From Jidongwangia harbinensis (lineage in GTDB: Bacteria > Actinomycetota > Actinomycetes > Mycobacteriales > Micromonosporaceae): a stretch of DNA of 64,000 nt. The position numbers and the translations under genes were made by a program. Position 1 is the stretch's first letter. Every line of letters starts with the position of its first letter. Of this stretch, positions 17,714-26,476 are shown one piece after another. The notes beneath the pieces are model-generated. The model searched no databases and was not told the DNA's origin. It saw only the letters and a list, made by a program, of their open reading frames with translations. The DNA lies in the NCBI RefSeq assembly GCF_020216025.1, contig NZ_JAIWNC010000014.1, positions 32,001 to 96,000 on the forward strand. Reading direction: 5' to 3'.

Positions 17714-18972
17714 AGCCGATGCGCCTCCGGTGCGCTGGTCACGCCGCGGGTGTCGAAGAACCGTTTGGCGATGCCGGCCAGGTGGTCGGCGTCGTAGCCG
17801 CGGTGCTGCTGGACCAGGATCACCAGGTCGGCCGCGGCGCAGGCGCCGTCCAGGTCGTCGGTACGCGGCACCGGCTCGTCACCCACCTGCCAGGTCCCGA
17901 CGTACGGGTCGTGGTAGCTCACGTGCGCGCCCAGTGTCATCAGGTGCCGGGCCAGCGGGGTGGCCGGCGACTCCCGCTGGTCCGCGATGTTCGCCTTGTA
18001 GGTGACCCCGAGCAGCACGATCGAGGCGCCGTGCACCGCCTGGCCGTCCGCGTTCAGCAGGTTCTGCGCCCGCCGCGCCACGTACGCCGGCATGGTCGCG
18101 TTGATCTCCTGGGCCAGCTCCACGAACCGGAACGGGTAGCCGAGCTTGCTGCGTACGTTGTGGCTCAGGTAGTTGGGGTCGATCGGGATGCAGTGCCCGC
18201 CTACGCCCGGCCCCGGATAGAACGCCTGGAACCCGAACGGCTTGGTGGCCGCGGCCCGGATCACGTCCCACAGGTCGATGTCCAGCTCGTGGCAGAACCG
18301 GGCCATCTCGTTGACCAGCGCGATGTTCACGTGCCGGTAGGTGTTCTCCAGCAGCTTCGCGGTCTCCGCCTCCCGGGTGCCGCGGGTGCGCACCACGGTC
18401 TCGACGAACCGGCCGTAGAACTCCACCGCCCGGTCCGCGCAGGCGCCGGTGTGGCCGCCGACCACCTTGGGGGTGTTGTGCGCGCCGAACGTCTCGTTGC
18501 CCGGGTCGATCCGCTCGGGCGAGAACGCCAGGTGGAAGTCGACGCCGGCGACCAGCCCGGAGAGCCGTTCCAGCGCCGGGCGGACCAGTTCGTCGGTGGT
18601 ACCCGGATAGGTGGTGCTCTCCAGCACCACCAGCATGCCGGGCCGCAGGTTGCGGCCCACCGCCTCGGTGGCGCCGAGAACCGCGCGCAGGTCCGGGCCG
18701 TCGCCCTCGGACAGCGGCGTGGGTACGCAGATCACCGCGGTCCGGGCGGCACCGATCAGGGTCTCGTCGGTGGTCGGCCGGAAGCCGGCGGCGAGCATCT
18801 CGGCGATGTCGGCGCCGGCCAGGTCGTCCACGTGCGAGTGGCCGGCCGCGAGCGAGGTCACCACGCCCGGGTCGACGTCGTAGCCGAGCACGGTCATCCC
18901 GGCGCGGGCGGCCTGCTGGGCGAGCGGGAGGCCCACGTAGCCGAGGCCGAGGACGGCGACGTCGTATGTCAC
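17710..18972 (-). CDS. wecC: UDP-N-acetyl-D-mannosamine/UDP-sugar 6-dehydrogenase
   Basis: 420 aa. GTG at 18972 has AAGGAG seven bases upstream. The NAD-binding N-terminus reads VAVLGLGYVGLPLAQQAA; CVPTPLSEGDGPDL, ESTTYPGTTDEL, FSPERIDPGN, KLLENTYRHVNIALVNE and GPGVGGHCIPIDPNYL (catalytic Cys near 259) follow, then the C-terminal LGVTYKANIADQRESPA block. These mark the WecC/WbpA branch, which oxidises UDP-ManNAc or UDP-GlcNAc to the uronate, rather than UDP-glucose dehydrogenase. Pairing with the WecB homologue in the locus favours UDP-ManNAcA. It is the middle gene of the Stealth-dehydrogenase-acyltransferase operon. Exact substrate is inferred. Confidence 0.9.
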   Translation of the reverse strand: MTYDVAVLGLGYVGLPLAQQAARAGMTVLGYDVDPGVVTSLAAGHSHVDDLAGADIAEMLAAGFRPTTDETLIGAARTAVICVPTPLSEGDGPDLRAVLGATEAVGRNLRPGMLVVLESTTYPGTTDELVRPALERLSGLVAGVDFHLAFSPERIDPGNETFGAHNTPKVVGGHTGACADRAVEFYGRFVETVVRTRGTREAETAKLLENTYRHVNIALVNEMARFCHELDIDLWDVIRAAATKPFGFQAFYPGPGVGGHCIPIDPNYLSHNVRSKLGYPFRFVELAQEINATMPAYVARRAQNLLNADGQAVHGASIVLLGVTYKANIADQRESPATPLARHLMTLGAHVSYHDPYVGTWQVGDEPVPRTDDLDGACAAADLVILVQQHRGYDADHLAGIAKRFFDTRGVTSAPEAHRL

Positions 18973-18986
18973 GGCAGTGCTCCTTC

Positions 18987-20885
18987 TCAAGTCGGGGAAA
19001 CCGGCGGACGCTCGCCCTGGTACGGCAGCGAGAGATCGAAGGCCGCCAGCGGGTCCGGTGTGGGGTGCGGGTCGGCGGCGCGGGAGGCCTGCCGGGCCAC
19101 CACCGGCGTGCGGAGCACGGTGGGCGGCGCGGCGGCGGGCCGTCCGCCGGCCCGCTCGTACGGCGAGACGAACGGCAGGTACGCGGGCAGGAACGCGGCC
19201 AGCAGTTCGGCCTGCAGGCGCGCGATCGCGTCGGCGGAGTCCGTGTCGTTCAGGCAGAACGCGTCCAGGTGCCGGTTGCGCAGCAGCCGGGCCAGCTTGA
19301 ACGGGGTCGCCGAGTCGGCCAGATCGGTGTACATGTACCGGATCTCGCCCGGCACGGCCCGCCCGGTCAGGTACGCGTAGTACTGCTGCAGCGAGGAGAG
19401 CAGCGCGACGTCGTCCGGGTGCCGGAACTGGTGTGCCGCGGTGGCGTCCACGTGTTCGGCGAAGCGGTCCTCGATCTCGGCGATCACGCTGCGCCGCGAC
19501 GGATGCGGGGTGTGCATCATCTTGCGGGTCAGGATCCGGCCGAACGCCTGCTGGATGAGGCGGCGGTTGTTCTTGCCGGCCCAGTTCGGGGGCGGGTCGG
19601 TGGGCCGGCGCGGCGCCGAGTCGACCAGGGCGCTGGACGGGAAGAACCGGGTCAGGCCGCCCGGCGTGAAGAACGTGGTGGGTGCGACCGGCCGGCCCAG
19701 CACCACGTCGTCGTTGAGGTATAGGAAGTGCTCGGACAGTCCCGGGATGCGGTGCAGCCGCGACTCGATGGCCTGCGAGTTGAACGTCGGCAGCCGGCCG
19801 GTGTCGCCGAAGATCTCCCGGTGGTTGACCATCGTGATCCGCGGCTGGTCGGTGTCCAGCCAGGCCGGCACCTGGTCGTCGGTGACCAGGAAGATCCGGC
19901 GCACCCACGGGGCGAAGCAGTGCAGCGAGCGGATCGAGTAGCGCAGTTCGTCGCGGGAGATGTACCGGCAGTCGTTCGCGGCCTGGTCGTTGACCTCGGC
20001 CACCCACGGGTTCTCGCGCACCGCCCGGGCCTTGCGGTCCAGCCAGGCCGGGTCGGCGCCGTCGACCCAGGTGTAGACCACGTCGATGGGGAAGTCGACC
20101 CGGTCCGGGCTGCCCGACGTGAACACCGCGCGGGTCCGGTACCCGGCGGTCTCGTCCGGCGGGCAGAACTCGCTGAACGCCGTCTCCGGCGCGGTCACCA
20201 CCGGCTCGTCCGCCGGCACCAGGTCGGCCACCGGGTTGGGCCGCGGCCCGTGCAGGTTGCCGTCCCGCTCCCGCCAGAACTCGACCTCGCAGCCCAGGTC
20301 CGGGCCGAGGACCAGGCTGCCGCGGGAGTCGGTGACCGGCCAGCAGACCCGGAGCACCTGCGCGCCGCGGCGCCGTCGCCGTCCGGCGCCCCGGCCGGGT
20401 CCCTGCACCACCTCGATCCGGCCGGCGTCGGCCGCGGTCAGGTCTTCCAGGAGGCCGACGACCAGGTCCCGGTCCCGCTCCGGCACCGCCACCGCGGTGT
20501 GGGTGAACGACCGGGCCGGGATCCGGAACCAGTCGACACCGGCCGCGTCGAGCGCCGTGACCACCCGGTCGACGTTGTCCCGGCGGACCGAGGCGGGGCT
20601 GGCGGTGTCGTCGCGGCGGGCCCGGAACCGGCCGTGCGGGGAGCGGACCCGGGGCCGGTCGGTCTCCGCGGCGGACCGGAGCCGGGGCGGCGGCGCGATC
20701 GGGACCACCCGGCAGGCGACCCGGAGGCGCTGACCGGCCGGCAGGTGCGGCAGGACCCGGTCGCGTACCGCGTCGAGGATGCGCCGCCGGACCGACCAGG
20801 GTGCCAGTCGCAGGAGCCGCCGCAGGGGCACGCCGTCGTCCTTCCGCCGGTTGTCTGTGGGCCGGACCCCGGCGATCTCCGCCAT
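18987..20885 (-). CDS. Stealth family sugar-phosphate transferase
   Basis: About 632 aa from ATG at 20885; GTG at 20894 and TTG at 20903 are in frame and the ribosome site does not settle the choice. Stealth conserved regions are in order: CR1 IDVVYTWVDGADPAW, CR2 DELRYSIRSLHCFAPWVRRI with LVTDDQVPAWL, CR3 FNSQAIESRLHRIPGLSEHF then LYLNDDVVLG, and CR4 near the end (FCLNDTDS). Family members move hexose-1-phosphate or GlcNAc-1-phosphate from UDP-sugars to build phosphodiester-linked glycans such as capsules. About 250 residues precede CR1, longer than in minimal members. The stop is 14 bases from the dehydrogenase start. Confidence 0.9.
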   Translation of the reverse strand: MAEIAGVRPTDNRRKDDGVPLRRLLRLAPWSVRRRILDAVRDRVLPHLPAGQRLRVACRVVPIAPPPRLRSAAETDRPRVRSPHGRFRARRDDTASPASVRRDNVDRVVTALDAAGVDWFRIPARSFTHTAVAVPERDRDLVVGLLEDLTAADAGRIEVVQGPGRGAGRRRRRGAQVLRVCWPVTDSRGSLVLGPDLGCEVEFWRERDGNLHGPRPNPVADLVPADEPVVTAPETAFSEFCPPDETAGYRTRAVFTSGSPDRVDFPIDVVYTWVDGADPAWLDRKARAVRENPWVAEVNDQAANDCRYISRDELRYSIRSLHCFAPWVRRIFLVTDDQVPAWLDTDQPRITMVNHREIFGDTGRLPTFNSQAIESRLHRIPGLSEHFLYLNDDVVLGRPVAPTTFFTPGGLTRFFPSSALVDSAPRRPTDPPPNWAGKNNRRLIQQAFGRILTRKMMHTPHPSRRSVIAEIEDRFAEHVDATAAHQFRHPDDVALLSSLQQYYAYLTGRAVPGEIRYMYTDLADSATPFKLARLLRNRHLDAFCLNDTDSADAIARLQAELLAAFLPAYLPFVSPYERAGGRPAAAPPTVLRTPVVARQASRAADPHPTPDPLAAFDLSLPYQGERPPVSPT

Positions 20886-21155
20886 CCCGGTCACGAGCCT
20901 CAACGCCGCTGTTCATCGGAAGGTTGCGGTCGATACCGGCGTTACAGACATCTGCGCCAAGCCGCCACGGACGTGAAGAAAGTGACGCCTGTTACCAGCG
21001 GTATACGCCATCCGGGGCACCCCCCGAGGGCGAATCCGGCCCGGGCCACCCCTACGGGAGAGATCGGGGTTACGGCCGATGCGGCGGCTTGCACCGTGGG
21101 CGCATGGTGGAGGTCGGGCCGGGTGCACCGGCCGGGGCTGGTTCGGGAGGCCGAG

Positions 21156-21395
21156 ATGGGCAAGGGCGTGGCATACCTGGTGGCGGCGATCGCCGGGGTG
21201 GTCGTGGTCGGCTGGGTGGCGATCAACCTGTTGCAGGCGCTGGTGGGCGCGCTGGCGTACCTGATCGTGGGTGCGGTCGTGGTCGGCGGCGGGGTGTACC
21301 TGTACGGCAAGGCCAAGCGTGCGGTGGCGCCCGGCACCCGCACCCAGCGCCGGATCGAGGCCGCCGCCCGCACCTACCGGATGCGCAACCGGTAG
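21156..21395 (+). CDS. Small two-helix membrane protein
   Basis: 79 aa from the ATG at 21156 with CGGGAGG five bases upstream. Two closely spaced hydrophobic segments cover residues about 4-46 (VAYLVAAIAGVVVVGWVAI, then the ALAYLIVGAVVVGGGVYLY stretch); a basic cytoplasmic tail follows (KAKRAVAPGTRTQRR). No function is recognised. It lies immediately upstream of ffh in the same direction, with a possible ffh promoter between them. Confidence 0.65.
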   Translation: MGKGVAYLVAAIAGVVVVGWVAINLLQALVGALAYLIVGAVVVGGGVYLYGKAKRAVAPGTRTQRRIEAAARTYRMRNR

Positions 21396-21412
21396 GTCTG
21401 CGCCGGGGCGGC

Positions 21413-21418
21413 TAGGCT
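21413..21418 (+). promoter_or_regulatory. Candidate -10 box for ffh
   Basis: TAGGCT fits the actinobacterial TANNNT -10 consensus and lies about 40 bases before the ffh start, allowing a short leader. No good -35 box is seen. Confidence 0.35.
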
Positions 21419-21458
21419 TGCGGCATCTCCGCCACGCTCACCAACGGGAAGTTGCGCC

Positions 21459-23027
21459 GTGTTTGACACCTTGAGTGACCGCCTCTCCGGGATCTTCACC
21501 AAGCTCCGCGGCAAGGGCAAGCTCACCGACGCCGACATCGACGCCACCGCTCGCGAGATCCGCCTCGCCCTGCTCGAGGCCGACGTCGCGCTGCCGGTGG
21601 TCAAGGCGTTCATCGCCGCGCTCAAGGAACGCGCCCGGGGCGCGGAGGTCTCCGAGGCGCTCAACCCGGCGCAGCAGATCATCAAGATCGTCCACGAGGA
21701 GCTCATCACCGTCCTCGGCGGCGAGGGCCGGCGCCTGCAGTTCGCCAAGCAGCCGCCCACCGTGATCATGCTGGCCGGCCTGCAGGGCTCCGGTAAGACC
21801 ACGCTCGCCGGCAAGCTGGCCCGCTGGCTCAAGGGGCAGGGACACCAGCCGCTGCTGGTCGCGGCGGACCTGCAGCGCCCGAACGCGGTGAACCAGCTCC
21901 AGGTGCTGGCCGGCCGGGCCGGGGTCGACGCCTACGCGCCGTTCCCCGGCAACGGCGTCGGCGACCCGGTGCAGGCCGCCCGCGACTCGATCGAGCACGC
22001 GAAGCGGACCGCCAAGGACATCGTCATCGTCGACACCGCCGGCCGGCTCGGCATCGACGCGGAGATGATGCAGCAGGCCCGCGACATCCGCGACGCGGTC
22101 CGGCCGGACGAGACCATCTTCGTCATCGACGCCATGGTCGGCCAGGACGCGGTGACCACCGCCGAGGCGTTCCGCGACGGCGTCGGCATCACCGGCGTGG
22201 TCCTCTCCAAGCTCGACGGCGACGCCCGCGGCGGCGCCGCGCTCTCCGTCCGCCACGTCACCGGCGAACCCATCCTGTTCGCGTCCACCGGCGAGAAGCT
22301 GGAGGACTTCGACGTCTTCCACCCCGACCGGATGGCCAGCCGCATCCTCGGCATGGGCGACGTGCTGACCCTCATCGAGCAGGCCGAACAGGCCTTCGAC
22401 GAGGATCAGAAGGAGAAGATGACGGCGAAGCTGATGGGTGGCGAGCAGTTCACCCTCGAGGACTTCCTCGACCAGCTGATCGCCGTCCGCCGGATGGGAC
22501 CGATCGCCAACATCCTCGGCATGATGCCCGGCATGGGCCAGATGAAGGACCAGCTGGCCGAGCTGGACGACAGCCACTTCGACCGGGTCACCGCGATCAT
22601 CCGCTCGATGACCCCGCAGGAGCGCACCACCCCGAAGATCATCAACGGCTCCCGCCGGGTCCGCATCGCCAACGGCTCCGGGGTCACCGTGATGGAGGTG
22701 AACCAGCTGCTCAACCGGTTCACCGACGCGCAGAAGATGATGAAGCAGATGGGCGGCATGATGGGCCTGCCCGGTGCGGGCCGGCGCAAGGCCACGAAGA
22801 GCCCGAAGAACAAGCGCAAGGGTACGAAGGGCGGCAACCGTCCCCGGGTGGGCGGGGGCATGCCGGGCGCCAAATTCCCGGGGGCTCTGCCCGGCGGGAT
22901 GCCGCAGCTCCCACCGGGGATGGACCCGAACGCCCTGGCCGGCGGCCAGGGCCTGCCGCCCGGGTTCAAGCTGCCGAACCTCGACTTCAACAAGCTGAAC
23001 AAGCCGAAGAAGGACGGCGGCAAGTAG
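21459..23027 (+). CDS. ffh: Signal recognition particle protein (SRP54, Ffh)
   Basis: 522 aa, GTG start. N domain (1-90) precedes the G domain with AGLQGSGKTTLAGKLARWL (P-loop), DTAGRLGID and SKLDGDARGGAALS, followed by the Met-rich M domain (about 300-440; MGGMMGLPG) that binds 4.5S RNA and signal sequences. The basic, Gly/Pro-rich tail (KATKSPKNKRKGTKGG) is usual in actinobacteria. Ffh delivers nascent membrane and secreted proteins to FtsY. It is convergent with the hypothetical gene at 23041, only 13 bases away. Confidence 0.97.
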   Translation: MFDTLSDRLSGIFTKLRGKGKLTDADIDATAREIRLALLEADVALPVVKAFIAALKERARGAEVSEALNPAQQIIKIVHEELITVLGGEGRRLQFAKQPPTVIMLAGLQGSGKTTLAGKLARWLKGQGHQPLLVAADLQRPNAVNQLQVLAGRAGVDAYAPFPGNGVGDPVQAARDSIEHAKRTAKDIVIVDTAGRLGIDAEMMQQARDIRDAVRPDETIFVIDAMVGQDAVTTAEAFRDGVGITGVVLSKLDGDARGGAALSVRHVTGEPILFASTGEKLEDFDVFHPDRMASRILGMGDVLTLIEQAEQAFDEDQKEKMTAKLMGGEQFTLEDFLDQLIAVRRMGPIANILGMMPGMGQMKDQLAELDDSHFDRVTAIIRSMTPQERTTPKIINGSRRVRIANGSGVTVMEVNQLLNRFTDAQKMMKQMGGMMGLPGAGRRKATKSPKNKRKGTKGGNRPRVGGGMPGAKFPGALPGGMPQLPPGMDPNALAGGQGLPPGFKLPNLDFNKLNKPKKDGGK

Positions 23028-23040
23028 GCGGAATCGAGCG

Positions 23041-23871
23041 CTACGGCGACGTGGTCCGCTTGGCCCGTGGCGTCGGCCCGAGCGTTCCGTGCTGGGCCGG
23101 GGCGAACGAGCTGGACATCCCGGTGTCGTTCGGCTGCGGGAACCCGTGCCGCTCGTAACCCCGGGCGTAGGTGGCGTGCGGCGTCTCCTGGACCGGGGAC
23201 GAGGACCGGCGCGGCGTCCAGTACATGCTGGTGTCGGCCGTGGTGTAGCTCCCGGCGGTCGAGGCCGGGGACGTGGAGCGGTTGGCGAAGGCGGCCGCCG
23301 GATTCGCGTACGTGCGGGGCGCGCCGACGATGGTGATCCCTTCGAGCGGCACGATGGTCGGGGTGGACTGCACGCTGCGGTACTCCTGTCCGAGCGCCTT
23401 CGTCTCGCTCGGCTTGGTGCCCCAGATCACCGGCTGCAGGGCGGCGGACACCGCCGAGATGACCGCCTGCGCCGTCTCCGTCTGCGCGTTGGACAGGCCC
23501 GCCGCGGCGGCGAAGTCCAGTCCCGCCTTGGACGAGGTGACCAGGGCATTCAGGGTGTGCGCCGCCGAGTAGTACGGATCCTTGCGCAGTTCGCCGTTCA
23601 CGCACAGGGCGGCGAGAATGCCGATGCTGGTGACCGCGCTCGCCAGCGTGCCGCCGGCGTTCATGTTGCTGCCCTGGGCGGGGCTGAGCTGCGGAATGTT
23701 GGAGACCAGACCCACCGCCGAGCCGAGGCTGTTGAGGAAGTTGGCGGCCTCGTGCAGATTGCTGACACCCCCGGGCGGCGCGGCGAGAACGTAGCCCGCC
23801 AGGGGGCGACTGCGGCTCAGCCGCTGGGCCGGCGCCGGGGCGTGGTGGAAGGGCAGGGTCGGATTCGTCAT
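23041..23871 (-). CDS. Hypothetical protein, unrecognised
   Basis: 276 aa from the ATG at 23871 with GAGGAG six bases upstream. I do not recognise a family. The head (about 1-30) is Pro/Ser-rich; residues about 40-150 contain several small-residue-rich, mildly hydrophobic helices (GGTLASAVTSIGILAALCV, then TAQAVISAVSAALQPVI), and the last about 110 residues are Ser/Thr/Pro-rich and probably disordered. No Sec signal peptide is evident. Codon choice looks less GC3-saturated than in ffh next door. The alternation of helices and a long disordered tail could suit a secreted substrate of a specialised system or an intracellular scaffold; neither is supported further. Confidence 0.65.
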   Translation of the reverse strand: MTNPTLPFHHAPAPAQRLSRSRPLAGYVLAAPPGGVSNLHEAANFLNSLGSAVGLVSNIPQLSPAQGSNMNAGGTLASAVTSIGILAALCVNGELRKDPYYSAAHTLNALVTSSKAGLDFAAAAGLSNAQTETAQAVISAVSAALQPVIWGTKPSETKALGQEYRSVQSTPTIVPLEGITIVGAPRTYANPAAAFANRSTSPASTAGSYTTADTSMYWTPRRSSSPVQETPHATYARGYERHGFPQPNDTGMSSSFAPAQHGTLGPTPRAKRTTSP

Positions 23872-23947
23872 GGCCGCTCCTCGAGTTTCGTGCCCGTACA
23901 ACGGAGCGCGCGCGACAGGAGTTCACGCCGTCGGGTAGGACTTGGTC

Positions 23948-25024
23948 ATGACTCTGCACGTACGCGGGACGGTGCTCCCCGAGGGTGAGGTCCGGGATCT
24001 CTGGCTGGTCGGGGACCGGGTGACGTACCAGCCGGTGGCCGGCGCGGAGACGGTCAGCGACGGCGGCTGGATCCTGCCCGGGCTGGTGGACGCGCACTGC
24101 CACCTCGGCATCGCGTACGGGGCGAAGCCGATCCAGAGCCTCGACGAGGCACGGGACCTGGCCGCCCAGGACCGCGACGCCGGAGTGCTGGCGCTGCGTG
24201 ACGCCGGGTCGCCGTACCCCTATCCCGAACTGGACGACGACCCCGGCGTGCCGCGGCTGGTCCGGGCCGGCCGCCATGTCGCGCCGCCGCGGCGCTATCT
24301 GCGCGACATCGGCATCGAGGTCGCGGCGGCGGACGTGGCCGCGACCGTCGCCGCCCAGGCGAAGGCCGGCACCGGCTGGGTCAAACTGGTCGGCGACTGG
24401 ATCGACCGCTCGGTGGGTGATCTCGCACCGTCCTGGGACGCCGCCACCATGGCCGGCGCGGTCGAGGCCGCGCACGCCGCCGGGGCCCGGGCCGCGGTGC
24501 ACACGTTTTCCGAGGAGGGCGTGGAGATCATGGTGCGCGCCGGGGTCGACTCGGTGGAGCACGGCACCGGTCTGTCCCTCGACCTGATCGACGAGATGGC
24601 GCGCCGGGGGACCGCGCTGGTACCCACGATGATCAACATCCGGACCTTCGGGACCATCGCGGACCACGCGCGGGCCAAGTTCTCCGGGTACGCCGACCAC
24701 ATGCTCGCCCTGCGCGACCGGTTCCCCGAGGTGGTGCGGTCCGCGCACGAGGCCGGCGTGCCGGTCTACGTCGGCACCGACGCGGGCGGCGGCATCCGGC
24801 ACGGACTGGCCGCCGAGGAGATGTTGGCCCTGCACGCGGCCGGCATTCCCGCGGCCGACGTGCTGGCGTCCGCGTCCTGGCGGGCCCGGGAGTGGCTGGG
24901 CTTTCCCGGCCTGACCGAAGGCGGCCTGGCCGACCTGGTCGTCTACCCCGCCGACCCGCGCACCGACCTGCCGGTCGTCCGCCACCCCGCGCGCATCATC
25001 CTGCGCGGCCGCGTCGTGAAGTGA
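23948..25024 (+). CDS. Amidohydrolase family protein
   Basis: 358 aa from the ATG at 23948, with TAGGA upstream; a TTG two codons earlier is less likely. The metal-site series of the imidazolonepropionase/prolidase-like amidohydrolases is present: VDAHCHLG (His50, His52), WVKLVGDW with the bridging Lys, AVHTFS, SVEHGTG, and YVGTDAGGG with the catalytic Asp. A small beta domain is built from both ends. It should hydrolyse a cyclic amide or peptide-like substrate in the cytoplasm; the substrate is not predictable. It stands between a hypothetical gene and proS and is probably its own unit. Confidence 0.88.
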   Translation: MTLHVRGTVLPEGEVRDLWLVGDRVTYQPVAGAETVSDGGWILPGLVDAHCHLGIAYGAKPIQSLDEARDLAAQDRDAGVLALRDAGSPYPYPELDDDPGVPRLVRAGRHVAPPRRYLRDIGIEVAAADVAATVAAQAKAGTGWVKLVGDWIDRSVGDLAPSWDAATMAGAVEAAHAAGARAAVHTFSEEGVEIMVRAGVDSVEHGTGLSLDLIDEMARRGTALVPTMINIRTFGTIADHARAKFSGYADHMLALRDRFPEVVRSAHEAGVPVYVGTDAGGGIRHGLAAEEMLALHAAGIPAADVLASASWRAREWLGFPGLTEGGLADLVVYPADPRTDLPVVRHPARIILRGRVVK

Positions 25025-25055
25025 CCTGGCCGGAAGGGCGGTCGGGTGGGCGCAC

Positions 25056-25061
25056 TAGGAT
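25056..25061 (+). promoter_or_regulatory. -10 box for proS, possibly leaderless
   Basis: TAGGAT matches TANNNT and ends eight bases before the proS ATG, the spacing expected if transcription starts at or next to the start codon. AGGA within it could also act as a weak ribosome site. Confidence 0.5.
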
Positions 25062-25069
25062 GTCGCGTC

Positions 25070-26476
25070 ATGGCTCGCGTGCTCACTCCCCGTGCGGAGG
25101 ACTTTCCCCGCTGGTACCAGGACCTCATCGCCAAGGCACAGCTCGCCGACAACGGGCCGGTCCGGGGGACGATGGTCATCCGACCGGCCGGGTATGCCAT
25201 CTGGGAGCGCATGCAGGCCGACATGGACGCCCGGATCAAGGACGCCGGCGCCCAGAACGCGTACTTCCCACTGTTCATCCCGGAGAGCTACCTGCGCCGC
25301 GAGGCCGAGCACGTGGAGGGCTTCTCGCCGGAACTCGCGGTGGTCACCCACGCCGGCGGCAAGCAGCTCGCCGAGCCGCTGGTGGTGCGCCCGACCAGCG
25401 AGACCGTGATCGGCGAGTTCATGGCCAAGTGGGTCGACTCGTACCGGGACCTGCCGCTGCTGCTGAACCAGTGGGCCAACATCGTGCGCTGGGAGCTGCG
25501 GCCGCGCACGTTCCTGCGCACCACCGAGTTCCTCTGGCAGGAGGGCCACACCGCGCACGCCACGCAGGACGACGCCCGCCGCTACGCGCGGGAGATCCAC
25601 AAGCACGTGTACGAGGGCTTCATGGTGGACATGCTGGCCATCCCGGTGGTGCCCGGTCGCAAGACCAAGGGTGAACGGTTCGCCGGCGCTACCAACACGA
25701 TGACCGTCGAGGCCATGATGCGCGACACCAAGGCGCTGCAGATGGGCACGTCGCACGAGCTCGGGCAGAACTTCGCCAAGGCGTTCGACATCACGTACTC
25801 GTCCTCGGCCGGCACCGTCGAGCACGCCTGGACCACCTCGTGGGGCACCTCCACCCGGATGATGGGTGGCCTGATCATGGTGCACGGCGACGACAACGGC
25901 CTGCGGCTGCCGCCGCGGCTGGCGCCGATCCAGGCGCAGGTCATGGTGGTCAAGGCCGGTGAGGGCGTGGTCGAGGCCGCGGCCCGGCTGCGCGACGACC
26001 TGGCCGCCGCCGGGGTCCGCGTGCGCCTCGACGACCGCGCCGACGTGCCGTTCGGCCGCCGGGCCGTGGACGCCGAGCTGCAGGGCATTCCGGTCCGCAT
26101 CGAGGTCGGCCCGCGCGATCTGGCCACCGGCAACGTGGTGGTGGCCCGCCGGGTGGACGGCACGAAGTCGCCGGTGGCGCTGGACGCGGTGGTGGCTGAG
26201 GTGACCGCCGCGCTGGAGACCGACCAGCAGCGCCTGTACGACGACGCGCTGGCCTTCCGCGAGGAGAACACGGTCGAGGTCAAGACGCTGGGCGACGCGA
26301 TCGAGGCGGCGCAGACCGGCTGGGCCCGGGTCCCCTGGGCGGCGGTCGGCAACGACGGCGAGGCCGAGGCCAACGGCAAGGCGGTGACCGTACGCTGCCT
26401 GGTCCGCGAGGACGGCACCATGCCCGACTCGGACGACGAACCCGGACTGGTCGCGATCCTGGCGCGTTCCTACTGA
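25070..26476 (+). CDS. proS: Prolyl-tRNA synthetase, compact archaeal/eukaryal-type (ProS type 3)
   Basis: 468 aa from the ATG at 25070. Class II motifs are clear: GTMVIRPAGYAIWERMQ (motif 1 region), VRPTSETVI and NQWANIVRWELRPRTFLRT with EFLWQEGHTAHAT (motif 2), then GTSHELGQNFAKAF and GTSTRMMGGLIMVHGDDNGLRLPPRLAP (motif 3). Anticodon-binding domain follows, then a C-terminal domain ending in ILARSY, typical of the archaeal/eukaryal-like type. The about 180-residue INS editing insertion of the common bacterial form (about 570 aa) is absent. It charges tRNA-Pro. The DUF402 gene begins at its stop codon (TGATG), so they are coupled. Confidence 0.93.
   Translation: MARVLTPRAEDFPRWYQDLIAKAQLADNGPVRGTMVIRPAGYAIWERMQADMDARIKDAGAQNAYFPLFIPESYLRREAEHVEGFSPELAVVTHAGGKQLAEPLVVRPTSETVIGEFMAKWVDSYRDLPLLLNQWANIVRWELRPRTFLRTTEFLWQEGHTAHATQDDARRYAREIHKHVYEGFMVDMLAIPVVPGRKTKGERFAGATNTMTVEAMMRDTKALQMGTSHELGQNFAKAFDITYSSSAGTVEHAWTTSWGTSTRMMGGLIMVHGDDNGLRLPPRLAPIQAQVMVVKAGEGVVEAAARLRDDLAAAGVRVRLDDRADVPFGRRAVDAELQGIPVRIEVGPRDLATGNVVVARRVDGTKSPVALDAVVAEVTAALETDQQRLYDDALAFREENTVEVKTLGDAIEAAQTGWARVPWAAVGNDGEAEANGKAVTVRCLVREDGTMPDSDDEPGLVAILARSY

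Noticed and set aside
17719..19380. Long plus-strand frame opposite the dehydrogenase and Stealth genes
   Set aside because: Its translation has no recognisable domain, while the opposite strand carries clear motifs throughout.
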